Assembly (NCBI GenBank): GCA_964017125.1
Contig: OZ024902.1
Span: forward strand, 34,693,676 to 34,757,675
DNA length: 64,000 nt
Reading direction: 5' to 3'
Source of the DNA: Flabesymbios commensalis
Lineage: Eukaryota > Annelida > Polychaeta > Terebellida > Flabelligeridae
The notes under the pieces were generated by a model. It saw only the letters and a list, made by a program, of their open reading frames with translations, made no database searches and was not told the DNA's origin. Each line of letters begins with the position of its first letter. Position 1 is the stretch's first letter. The translations under genes and the position numbers were made by a program. Below, in pieces: positions 40,711 to 53,200 of this stretch.

Positions 40711-43700
40711 TATACTTTCAATTTCTCCTTCACTATCATTTAATGTGATGATTTTAATATTTCAAGCATGCACTTTGCCATATTTTGCATTATAATTGCT
40801 CAAACCACTTTACGCCATAGGCATACTGTATTGCCGCATTCCAACAAAAGTGGCACTACTCGCTTTAAATAGCATATTATTATAAATGTCCAGCTATGAC
40901 ATAACTAACTTTTTGAAACAAACTTGAAATTTCACTTGGTTGGCCATAATTTGGCAACTAAGATTATAATTTTAGTAGGATTATGGAGCTTGCATACCTC
41001 GCAAAATCTTTTGCTCACAGGTTAATTTGGAATTTGTTGTGAACAATTTTTTACAATTCCAATTTTTTGATCGAGGGTTTCATACGGGTAGAACATTTTA
41101 GGTTTAACAGTAGGCCTACATAGAGCTACAGGTTTTGTAATGGAAAAGTTCCTCTCATGTCACAAGAATGTAGATGTTGCCACTTTTGTGCACATACAGG
41201 CTAATCTGGACCAGGAGAAGGAATGATAGCGAATGTTCTGGGTGAGGACTGATGCAAGTCAAGTCGTACTGATCACAAGATTTCATACATACAGAGATGT
41301 CGTGCGACTCCATGTTAAACTATATCTCGGAGTGCTTTACACATTTATGACTTCCAAGTTGTATAAAAGCTTCATGACCTATCCCAGCAGCTAATGAGAT
41401 TCCATGAAATCATGATGACAATATCATTTCCACAAATTCTATTTTCCATCTTTTGTCTAATAATATGAATTCAAATTAAATCAAGATCACCGTTTTACTT
41501 CTTTATTAACTAAATATCACAATGAAGATTATCAGTGAAATAAAATTTATGTATATATATTTGATATCTTTAAAAAAGTATAATCTTTTATATAAACATA
41601 ATCTAGCCAATACATTTTTATTTGTGAATCTGTTGTGACTGTAAAATGCTGTTGTGATTTGGTTTACAATGATGAAGAAAGCCTGAACACTGGCCTGATA
41701 AAACCCAGAAACTAGTCTCTCATTCGTAGGCGGTATTGACCAGGGTCCGTATTGTCGTCAAGTTATGATATATCGTTGGCTTCGGATTGGTCGAATCTCG
41801 TCCAATTAGAAGCATACAATATATCGTACCTTGTATGAGAATACGATCACAGCTTCACAGTGGCTCACTTCGGGAGCTCCTCTTTTATTGGCCGACTGAT
41901 TTTTTAAATTTCCACAACTTAATTTTCACAACGAACCAGAAGTAGGCCTACTTAAAGAGATCAGCCCAAAAAGACGGAATTAATTAGTAGAAACCTGGTT
42001 TCCGGGCCAGTGTTCATATTATCACATATAAATACATAACAAAAAGCAACTATTGATTACACTAGGAATATCAAAATATACAGAATGTAAATAAATACAA
42101 TAAGTATAACAACATAATAGTAGAACAAAATACACAATGCCTATTCCTAGGTAAAAATATTACAGTTTGAATACTACATAATACTAATATTATTTGAATA
42201 TTGCTTCATGAACGCAGGTACTCATTTATTGAGTGTACAGAAGTAGGTACACGTGTTGACTTAAATAGTGTGAGAGCACCATAAACAGATATATTTCATC
42301 TAAGTATAGTAGGCTACTCTGGACAATACACTCGATCGTCATATCTTATGCAAACCAATATTCAATATGACTGTGACCTAATGGCGCTGATCTGTGGGAC
42401 AGATCAGAGTAATGGATCAGATCTCTGTTCAGTTGGGCGTGAAATTATCAAACCATACAACAGAGTCACCCGATAACGCTGTATTTCCAGCCTATTGCCA
42501 AAAAAGATAAAGCTCAGCTCTCCATGCCAATGGGGTGATTTCTCGGTTCAGTAGGCCTACCCCACAATTATGCTGTCATTATAGTAATGTCACACACACA
42601 TAATTCATGTTGTTCTGCTATGCACATGTTTGTACATTTTCATGCAAGTTTCAAAGGAAGTTTCAGATGAAAAACAACTACATTGAGGTAAATGCATTTT
42701 CATTCATCAGATCCACTATCCTTCCACTGGCGTCAGCTAGTGGCTCTGATTGATTGCACTGTGAAATGTGTTCCTTTGAAGATATTAATGAGCTTGACCC
42801 AATTTTCCGGCCAGCCAATCAGGATATGTTTAACAAAAGTATGTCCTCGACTTTGTAAACGAAATTTAAACAATACACGGACCCACCACGTGGCTGTCAA
42901 GCTGTTGCTGCCTGAGTCAAACTGACACTGTTTACATGCTAATTCCTATAATGTTCTCGTAATGATGGCCAAAGGTTTTATTTTCCAATAGTCATTACCA
43001 GGGCTGTTTTTCTATTGTGTTTACTGGGGATTCTCTGACATAGGGCCGTCTTAATTCAGTTCACATAGCATTATTAGATTTGACCTGGGTATTATTAGAC
43101 GCCCAGACCTTTGTCTTGGTGTCTACTGAGCTCTAGCTGGCCGTCTACGAAGCACTATCTGGAAGCGACAAATAGGCCGCATTGGTCCAGCATTAGCGTC
43201 TTGTATTTCAAACGTTGGCCAATATTTAATCAGCTTCGGGCCAATGTTGCATATTAATAATACTTGGTACCCCTATCTCTGTGAGCAGCTCGGTCACTTG
43301 AACAGACGGCCCGCATTAAGACACACAGCTCTGTGGCGTATCGAGAGAGGGGTTGCTGTCAGTGCCCCCCTCTTTGGTACGTGCCCAAAACAAAAACACG
43401 ACCATATAAGGCCTCTAAGCCAAAATATTTATAATTCGCCCTTTTGAACAGTTATAATTCAATAAATTTTGGGGAGCCGTACCCTCTTATGGCACAGCCA
43501 GTTGTAGACCTATAACTTAAAAATCAGTCAGCGTGGACATGTTGTCTGCGATTCACATGGGGGTGGACGATGATATGGGAAGTTAGAAAAGTTTGTTTGC
43601 AAGTAGATCGGTGATTGGCCAACGTAATGTCACATTTGACACAGTTGGAAAGGGTCAAGCTCAAGATCACGGTACACCAAATTTTGATGCCCTATCAGGA

Positions 43701-43794
43701 CGTGGCATTACAGAAGAGATTCTCAAAGCACTGTAGCAGGGCCACCTAGCTGTGCTAGCGTGGCCCTGAGAAGGAGGCTGGGGTAAAGGCTGAG

Positions 43795-44480
43795 GAAATC
43801 CAGTTGTGGATCGCGTCAGTGAGACACAACTTCAAGTGAATGAAAATTACAATTTAATAATTTGGCGGTTGAAGGGTTAAAATAGACATATTTTAACCGC
43901 CAAATTATTTAATTGTAATTTTCATAAATTACAATTAAATAATTTGGCAGTTAAAGGGTTAAAATAGACATATTTTAACCCTTTAACCGCCAAATTATTT
44001 AATTTTAATTTTCATTCACTTGAAGTTGTGTCTCGCTAACGCGATCCACAACTTCAAGCGAGTCAAAATTATTCAAAAAAGAAGGTCAACATTTTTTAAT
44101 ACTTGTTGACTGATGTCTAAGTTTTAATATGTTCCAATAATTAATTTAGATATGTCTATTAAAAGTATTTTAACCCCTCAACCGCCAAATTAGTCAATTG
44201 TAATTTTCACTCACTTGAAGTTGTGTCTCGCCCCTTTAACCGCCAAATTATTTAATTGTAATTTTCACCCACTTGAAGTTGTGTCTCGCTGACGCGATCC
44301 ACAACTTCAAGTGAGTCAAAATTATTCAAATTTGACAAAAATGGAGGTCAACGATTTTTAAATCTTGTTGACTGATAGCTTAAGTTTTAACATATTCAAA
44401 AGCTGGTATTTAATGTGCTAATAAAAATGAAAAAAAACAAATATGATCCGGACCGGTGGTTCGAGGGTCAAAAATGACGC
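43795..44480. repeat. Cluster of family C elements in both orientations
   Basis: At least four partial copies: CACTTGAAGTTGTG, GACACAACTTCAAGTG, and the end word AACCGCCAAATTATTTAATT, which occurs on both strands. TTAACCCTTTAACCGCCAAA begins one copy near 43975. Two copies meet head to head around 43880-44000 with the spacer AAAATAGACATATTTTAA duplicated. Confidence 0.8.
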
Positions 44481-44789
44481 ACTGTAAGGGCTAATTGTTT
44501 CGGGCCCTTAATACACTTTATACTAATAAAACACCCAGTTACTACTCGATATCTACACATTCAGATAAGAATAGCTTCAATAATTCCCGTTTCAAACGGA
44601 TAGAAAAGGAGTTCATTTAGTTAAATAAACAAGTGGGGCCTATGTCAAATGAAATTAATATATATTTTTGTGTGGAATTATCCCGTCACTAAGAACAATA
44701 TCTCCAAATGCCCAGCCTTACCACAAGGAAAACATGTATTTTACATGGAACAGTCCTGATTAGGTTCTAGTGGATTTTCCGTAAACAAA

Positions 44790-45022
44790 TTAAAGCGACT
44801 CAATCAGGCTAAAATCATCAAAAACTCGGTGATTTTATTTTGGCTTCTTAATATGACCATACGTTGTAAACATGTCCATAGATTAGAACTGCAAAAGTTT
44901 TTTTTAATTTTTGTGCTGCGCTTTTACAAGTTAGGATAGATATTGAGACGAAATTCCTGTATTTCTTATTTTGGACATGCAAAATAAAATCACCGATTTT
45001 TTAAATGATTTTAGCCCTTTAA
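44790..45022. mobile_element. Foldback family D copy 2, decayed
   Basis: TTAAAGCGACTCAATCAGGC, then GTGATTTTATTTTGGCTTCT, ATGACCATACGTTGTAAACA and CGAAATTCCTGTATTTC on the left. The right arm is reduced to AAATAAAATCACCGATTTTT, GATTTTAGCCC and TTTAA. It shows that 9626-9998 is a mobile family. Confidence 0.8.
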
Positions 45023-45647
45023 CTGGCAAACACATTTTCTATTATGTATTATATTCGCATACAGAAAATGCTACATTGATTTTAGGATAATCATATGAGG
45101 TATAGCTATGAGTCAATATTCAAGGGTATTTCCCAGGCAATGAGAACATCTATTCTATAATATTATTTGACTAGATGACAACAATAGGCCTACCCTTTAG
45201 GCAAAAACATGAACAATTCTTATTTATAATTTTCTATATTGTATTAACTACATAAAACATCTATCATTAGTTTCACTTAAGTATCAGGGTTTTTTTTCAG
45301 AAGCTCGCGGTCGATGGTGTGTGTTTAACGGTATTCTCCTTGCAATTTAAAGACATGTACTGTTTCAGCACGAAGGAGTTAGCAAAAACATTTTGTATTT
45401 GCTAATAAAAAAAATGTATTAACCCCTTGTATTTTTGATCATTGGCACTCATTATATGAGCTAATCAAAAATTAAATGTCAAGTATACAAAAAATATGGT
45501 TGCCAAATACTGTGCACAGAACTGTATTATAGCATATCAGTATATAAATAGATCTAGAACATCACAGACAGTATAGCTGGTTAAATAAGCTTGTTATGCA
45601 TTTTCATATACATTGCTAATAGTGAGAAACCCGATAACATTGTGGTT

Positions 45648-45940
45648 TAACCCCTGGAGAACTCAGCAATTCAATTAAAATTTTCAGTCATTTGAAGCTA
45701 TGTCTCACTACCGCAATAAACAAATTCAAGTGACTGAAAATGTATGGATTTGCGAAATTTTAGTCCCAACATATATATCAGTGATGCAAAATTTAAAAGA
45801 TTTTCTAACAAGTGCCTCTACTGTGCACAGAAATGTATTATAGCAGATTAGTATATAAATAGATCTAGGTTATACAGGTGCCAATAAAGACTACAGAATG
45901 GCTACTGTAGTTGACATCAGTGCTCCAAGGGTTAAACAAG
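45648..45940 (-). repeat. Family C repeat, reversed
   Basis: GTTTAACCCCTGGAGAACTC, a hairpin TTTTCAGTCATTTGAAGC / CAAATTCAAGTGACTGAAAA, ending CTACTGTAGTTGACATCAGT then GCTCCAAGGGTTAAA. Confidence 0.65.
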
Positions 45941-46721
45941 CTAATGATGCAAATCAGCGAGACACAACGTCCGTAGTTTGAAGATTAGGAGGGTTTTACT
46001 AATATTATTCTTGTGTATCTGCTTTTTATCGTGAAATTTATCAATGAAATTCACATTTCTTTTGCCATTTTAGAGACAAATCCATAGGGTAAAATAAATT
46101 CGAAAACAATTATTCTTCAGTAATGTTGAAGTACATCTAACTAATTTATTCACAATCATGGTAATGAGATATGCAATGTGATATCTTGTAGAAAGCAAAA
46201 GGAAAGGAAAAAAACATGCTATAATATTGAATGGTATATGCACATCAAAGGGTTAATCTGCTAGAATATGTAAAGTCATTACGTACTGGTTACGAAATAA
46301 TTTGGTGACTATCAGCTATCAACATTCTTGTTTATCTGAGTACAGGTAATTTGTCATTGAATCTGTAATATCTAATATAAATTGATATTTTTATCTCTTT
46401 AAATTTAGCGTTTTCTGAATATGTTAATTATAATTAATTATATTACATTATATTATACTACACTGATCCATTTCCATCTTGTAAGATGTATGCAATATAT
46501 AACTTTTCTAAGAACATACAATGAGGAGAAAACTAACAGCTTGAAAGGGTTACAATAAACTTTTAAAAATTCTGCAGGGTTTTTGTGGAGTTTTTAAATA
46601 TTCTTTAGAAATATTTTTGGACACTTCAAGGCTACTATCTCAATTCTTCTTTATCTTGTAGAAAATGAGTAAATTATTGTGGAATTACGAAAATTGTATT
46701 TTGGCATTTTAAACGAAATAG

Positions 46722-47040
46722 TGTGATCGTCTATCACATCGCACTATCGCTCTATCACATCATTACTGCGATGGCAGCGGGGTGATGGCAAAGCTATAGT
46801 GTGATCAGATTGCGCAATGTGATAGAGCGATGTAATGGAGCTCTACCCTGATGCATTGCCGCGATAAAATGATGCGATAGAACAGAAAACTGTTGCATTG
46901 TGATAGGGTTTTATTGCATCACGCTATTGCCTGATCATGTCAATGTGGCATGTTCTATCGCATCAAAACCTGATCTATACATTCATTTTTCTTTTAACTA
47001 AGTGCTATCACCCATCACCATCGCGTTAATAATGCGATAA
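46722..47040. repeat. GTGATAGAGCGATG-rich low-complexity block
   Basis: Words such as CTATCACATCGCACTATCG, TGTGATAGAGCGATG and GATGCGATAGAAC recur on both strands through the block, with no fixed period. Confidence 0.6.
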
Positions 47041-47260
47041 AGCAGATAAATCAGATTCCATAAAAATAGGAGCTTCCAGTAAGAACAGACAAAATAAAGC
47101 TGCAGGAAGTTACAAGTATTCAATAGAAACATGTATACATAAATAACAAGACATAATGTAAGGAACAAATAATTCAAAACTAACAATTTAATATACAGTA
47201 TTACATACAGTATATAATGTCGGTTTTTATCGTGTGTTTATGACCCATAATATGCTAAGG

Positions 47261-47563
47261 CTAAGGCCAGATATTTTTTATCTTATGTTTTTGAATTTGG
47301 AAAATAAAAATGTCTAATTTGGCATTTTTTATTGCCGCTGATGTCGATTCCCATGTATGATGTCATGTAAAATCATATTTTAACTTCTCCGCTGCGGAAA
47401 CTGAAGTATTAAACTTTTCCTTGGTTTAAAGTACAGAATTTGATAATCTATTTTTATTTTCTATGCAGGCATTCTTTTGTATATACGAAAATTTGAATAA
47501 AAAACTGAACCAAGAAATTTGTTTTTAATCGTAAAACATAAGATAAAAAAGTCTGGTCTAAAG
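47261..47563. mobile_element. Short TIR element ending CTTTAGACCAGAC
   Basis: Left CTAAGGCCAGATATTTTTTA and TCTTATGTTTT; right (reverse complement) CTTTAGACCAGACTTTTTTA and TCTTATGTTTT. About 300 bp, no ORF. Confidence 0.7.
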
Positions 47564-48397
47564 TGACTTAATAAAGTCTGTGTCAGTCTGTCACATACTC
47601 ATCTTTTCAAACACTTCTTTTGCACCAGCAAACATTACCAGTAATCATGTACAACAAAATCTTAACAATACAAACGTATCATTTAAGAGATAAACATTCA
47701 GTTCATTATGGTATGTGACTGTATCATGGCACTCCAACCATAAATGCTATCAATATTGGACCAATCAACATCCTATTACTGACACACCAGTCAACTAAAA
47801 TCGGGCTGGCGTATGTATCTTAATGACGCGAGTAATAAATTTGTAACAATTTTAGTGCACTCCCAGCATATGTGAGTCAAAGAATGGCGGTGTGCAGAGC
47901 TTCTATACTGGATCATCAACATATCATCAGATATCGCTACATTTGGAAGTTTAAAATCATAGTCTGGATCACTATCCTTAAAGTAGTTGACCTCGATCTA
48001 AGACGAGAAACAAGCTATATTTCTCAGTCAGATACCTCTGATCTAGGTCAACTGCTTCATGAATATCTAATAGCTGTACACTAGCCCAAAAAATCACCGG
48101 TAAAGATTCAAATTCAAAAGAATAAGCAATTGTTGACTAGTGTTTTTTGGTATTTGTTCACAAAATACATCAGTTATGACGAACACGAATAGATTGATTG
48201 AGTCACTAATTAAAAACTAGTATATACATATAATTATATGATATTTCAATGTGTTAAACAGACCATCACCTATATTTCAATGACTAAATTTAGACTTAAT
48301 TGTATATATTTCTATCTTAACAGCTAAATTCTGTGAGAAACAACATCAAATGTTAAAAGTAAAAAAAAATAAAAATTGAAAAGGAAAGAGTCCATTG

Positions 48398-48514
48398 AAC
48401 CACTGAACGATGCTCACTAGCAAAAAATCAAAAAAAGACTGATGTAGATGGAAAATGGCACTATCTACATCAGCCTTTTTATGATTTTCTGCAGGTAAAC
48501 ATCGTTCAGGGGTT
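48398..48514. repeat. Imperfect foldback
   Basis: CACTGAACGATG, then GACTGATGTAGAT, GGAAAATGGCACT loop, ATCTACATCAGCC, AACATCGTTCAG. Stem with side bulges. Confidence 0.7.
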
Positions 48515-48636
48515 TAATAAACTTCTTCTTTCTCATTGTTTAACAGCAGGACAACATCATGTCAGCCTTCGCAGCAAAATCCCCCTTTTTCACAAATAAA
48601 TTAAAGGTTAGGATAATGTACTATACATCATTCTTT

Positions 48637-48841
48637 ATTAATTTGTGCATTACCCATCTAGCAATCTTTCTATGATTTGTCCACCTCACAAATTTAATGA
48701 AAGATGAAACCTACATATTAATCATTTTTGAGCATTACCCATCATAATTTGTGCATTACCCATCTAGCAATCTTTTTATGATTTGTCCACCTCACAATTT
48801 TAATGAAAGATGAAACATACATATTAATCATTTTTGAGCAT
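48637..48841 (+). repeat. Tandem duplication, unit about 108 bp
   Basis: TTTGTGCATTACCCATCTAG through ATATTAATCATTTTTGAGCA occurs twice (48640 and 48750) with about three differences. Confidence 0.88.
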
Positions 48842-49730
48842 ACAAGCTAGAGCAAAAGTAAAAAATCTTTTTTGATTAAATGTTCAGCCTCAGGGGCCGT
48901 CACAAAAGTTCGCAATGTTCGAAGATACGAACACAGCTCATATCGGTATGTTGGTGGTTGACTGACACTTCATATTGACGTTTGCAATTTTGCACATTTT
49001 GTGGCACATTTTGTGGTCTGATACATAAATATGCAGATTTTTTCATTTGTATATTTGTAAATTGATGAAAACATCAGATAGAGATATGTATATAAATGGG
49101 TTTCCAATTTTGTATCAGAAACGGAATGGGTTTGCTATCAAATTTCTCGTATTAGGGGGTGGATGGATGTGTGTTTAAATCTGATACGAAAAGTGCTCGT
49201 ATTTTGAAACATTGCAAACTTTAGTGATGACCCTTTTTGCATTAGGTCAGTATATTATGTTTGTCAGGACAGGAAAGATCAGTATGTTTGCACAACATGA
49301 TATATCACTTGCCTGACATTGTCTGACACAACTCGAAAAATTAGCTTAGTGAACATTTAAACTACCGGTACATAGTATACTGATGTAATCTATACACCGA
49401 GGTATTCAAATTCCAATGCTGGCTCAACATTACCCCAACATAGGTGGACCAGCACACATTAAGTCATACAATAAATCAACAAGATTGATATCTCAAAAAA
49501 AGTTTGAGGTCACAATAAAAAAAATTACACAGGTGTACAACCAACTCAGGTGCGAAAAGGTGGCGCTGTGTGAACTAATGTCATATCCTGCAAATCTTTT
49601 TAAACTATGTTATACAGATTGTCAATGTGTTTGAAAATGCTTCAAAATTACAGCACAGATTGGGTGTGTACATATTGCACAATAACAACATGAAATGTGT
49701 AAGCTTATTGCTTTTCTACGACAATATGTT

Positions 49731-49982
49731 TTAACCCTATGAAGCCTGAATTTACCGTTCTCATCTTCATCCACTACAAGCCGCGAATTGCTGTCGCAAT
49801 TCTCGACTTGTAGTGGATGAAGATGACTTGAAGTGGGTGGTAAATTAACGAAAATTGCTATGCATTAGTACAACAGTTTCATGGACATTTTCCTTCCAAA
49901 ACTAATGGTCATTGGAAAATTAAGTCGGTTTTCAGGGATGTAAAATGATGCTTTGATGCATCATGAGGGCTCAAAGGGTTAA
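49731..49982 (+). mobile_element. TTAA-flanked MITE, family B copy 4
   Basis: TTAACCCTATGAAGCCTGAA to GGGCTCAAAGGGTTAA, with perfect hairpin arms CTTCATCCACTACAAG and CTTGTAGTGGATGAAG. It ends 42 bases past the SLC38A9 stop, so it may form part of the 3' UTR. Confidence 0.88.
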
Positions 49983-50023
49983 AACATGCTCATACCAACG
50001 GGTAGAGTCTACGGGACTAGATC

Positions 50024-50201
50024 TCATGTTTCCTCAAAAATGACAAACTGAGCTACCAGATTTGATACTCCAAGTACAATGAGAAAACTGTGAAATAAGC
50101 CGATGCGCCATGTTAGTTTTCCAGAACGTTTTTGTGACACCATGTAGACCAGGGACGGCAATGTGAAGATGTACACCAGGCCACAAGCTGCACCAGAAAA
50201 C
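50024..50201 (-). CDS. SLC38A9: SLC38A9 last exon, helices 10-11 and stop
   Basis: [40 protein letters not shown] and [11 protein letters not shown], matching human [20 protein letters not shown] and [20 protein letters not shown]. TGA at 50026-50024. No AATAAA is seen in the next few hundred bases downstream, where a TTAA-flanked repeat begins at 49982. Confidence 0.96.
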
Positions 50202-53200
50202 CTGCAAACACAATTCATCAACCATTATCAGTCTAGACCCAGAAATATACGTTTTAAAGAAAATGAAATGAAATTGATGAGAGTAATTTGCGGTAGACAC
50301 TCAGTTAATTAGATAGTTCAATTTGAGAGATGTCTGGTTTTCATTATAAGGAATGTTTTAGTCCTTTGAAGCTGCACAGTAGACATTCTAGGTTCAAATG
50401 AGCATGATGGGTGAAAAGTAGTAAAGTAAATGACCAGTCATTTAAAATTTTCAGGGAATTTGTGGGTTTGTGGCAATATCACTTCAAAGTAAAACTCACC
50501 TAATAATAACTCCCACATTTGGATAGAACACAGCAAAAAGTAGGCAAATAACAAGGACGCAAGCATTCACACCTAACACATGTTTCAAGCTACAACAAAA
50601 CAAAAAATATATTCTATGATATACTAAAATATGTGCTTTCAAAAACACACCTTTGAACCCAATTGGCAAATAAACGAACCCACTGCTTGACTACTGCTTA
50701 CAAATCTGAGTGTGTTGTATTTTTCGAAATTGCGGTACAGTAGAACCGGCTATGAGCAGCCACCCTTGCAACACAGGAAAAGTGGCCTTTTACTCATAGC
50801 AGTCTAAGTCCGAGCCCAGCTCGGACCTGGCATTTATGACGCTGCAGTCTAGGTCCGAGCCCAGCTCGGACCTGGCAATAATGATTTAGCTGTTCACCAT
50901 ATGACATCACTTGCGCAACTATGACCACATCATGGGGAGCCAACAACATAAAAGGGTAATTTATCTGCGTCACAACCATTTCTGAACTAAAAATAGAACT
51001 CCATGCTCAGATGAAAACACTGATTTCAGTATTTCCAACCGCTAATAACTTGGTTCATCTCAAAATATGAAATATGGTATGCTCCTCAGAGAACTTAGAA
51101 AGATTACCTAATCCCATGGTGATAACTTATTTACCCTATTAATTTGTGTGTATAGACCTATTGAATGCTTCTTCGAACCGTCTGTGATGCATTTTACTAT
51201 ATTTTATGTGAATTGATACAATGTTTTACCCCTAAATCACTGTTTTTACCAATTTTAGGCAAAATTTCCGAAAATGTGACTACCCAATTAGCATATTTAA
51301 AATGGCCGTCAGTTACCATGGCAACAGCACATTTTCCAATAAAATGAAGTGTCTGCTGGTTATATATTGTATGTGTGTTCCTGTGGTGTATGGGAAATAC
51401 ATATGCCATCACTATAAATTCCTATTAGGTGTATGATAATATGTCTCAAAATCACAAAAATGGCCAGACCACACAGACGTCAAATATCAAAACGGCCAGA
51501 CTGCTATGAGTTAAGCACAGGTGGCTGCTCATAGGAGGTTCATTTTTATACAAAATGCTATTTAAGGGAATGGCAAAGTTGCCTCCCATAGGAGGTTAGC
51601 TGCTCATAAGAGTGACTGCTCATAGCAGGTTCTACTGTATACATTACTTAGGTGATAAAGGGCCCATTTAGCTCAATACATGTAAATATATTATATATAT
51701 ATATATATATATGATACTGTACCGGTATTTAAAAATGATTAGAACCAATCAACTTTAGCTTTCACAATTCAAAAATATCAACTTAATCATTCTCATCATG
51801 AAATTTTTACAAACAATGTAAGAGCACCATCTAATATACAAACATGTATTCATAGTCAATAGAAATAATGATCGGTCTTTACCTGGGATATATGGATCCA
51901 AAGATAGTGTCAAGAACCTGGATCCGAAAAATGTAGAGCAGTAAAGGAAATACTGTGATCATTTGAAAGAGCAAGAACATTCTGGCAATAGCTGACATGA
52001 TATCTGAACTTGGGAAATTGTTTAACAGATTCTGAAAAGAAACAGTATGGTTTAAACTCGTTATACTGATGGCAATAATAAATTCATAAACCAAAAAAGA
52101 TTTTATAAACATAATTGTTGATGTTGATATATCATGTATATGTGCTAAATATATTGTAAAGCACTTCTAGCATCTAGACATACCATACAATATTTCAGAT
52201 TCAAAATAATTATGGAAATATTAAGCACTGGGCTCTTTATTTACTGGAATATTAGAATAGTTATTGCTCAATATAGACATCAATATTTTTTGCCTTCTAT
52301 TAAAAAAACATTGATACTAACTGGTAAGTAGAAAAATGAACTACATGAACTATAGATACATACATCTTTTATATCCGTCTTAGAGTGGGGGAAGGTTATG
52401 TAGAATAACACGCCAATTGTCATATAAGTTGCAGCAACACAAGTATAAGCTAAGCCAAGATCCCTTGCCTGAAAAGAAAAACATTCTGAAAGAATGTCAT
52501 GCTATAATTACAATTATTTAAACTGTTCGTAATTATACGCTATATTGTTGGGCTATGATATTATTACTATTTGACGTTGTCTTGACACACTCACATTGTT
52601 TTCAGGGTATCGCTGATTTCTGAGTATTGACACCACGCAATTGTGGATAAAATATGCAAGAGAAAGCATGCCTGTGAGAGCAGGGAATGTCCATCTGAAC
52701 ACTGAAAAAAAAAGTTGGCACACTATTAAGCACAGGTATATATTAGGAAAACATAATATTGAAATGATGCAATTTATTTTAAAATGGCACTCACGGAGGA
52801 TAGCATGGTGCTATGCAATTTTGGAAATTACCAGATAAAATTCCTAATTTTATTGTACATGTCTTAACACTACATAGAGCAGAAAATCAAGGGACAGAGA
52901 ACTGTTGTTTTTGAAGCCCTCATTTGGGCTTCCACCCAGCTCCCAATAAAATAACAGTTGACACACGATTTAGGTCTCAAAACATAATCGCATAATGTGA
53001 TTTTTTTTCAAATGTGAAAGAGAATGCACTTGAAATTAACATCCCATCCCCCCCCCCTTTTTAATATACTGTATTTATTCTAATAAATTAATTAGAACAC
53101 CCTTTGAAGCTATATGAGGAGAGGGCATAGTTTTTTAATGGCCATATAGTGTGCCATGATCGTGAATTTTACATGTATTGAGTGGGAGTGGGCATTTATT

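Larger units (their letters stand above)
37928..50023. other. Convergent intergenic region
   Basis: No supported coding exon on either strand. Apart from the elements listed separately, 40146-40430, 41000-43170, 46260-46720 and 47900-48390 look like unique AT-rich sequence. A GATCAGACAA short tandem run is at about 40020-40110. Confidence 0.6.

Noticed and set aside
43244-43447. ORF resembling a small protein
   Set aside because: No recognisable motif, no splice or promoter context, next to a dispersed repeat.
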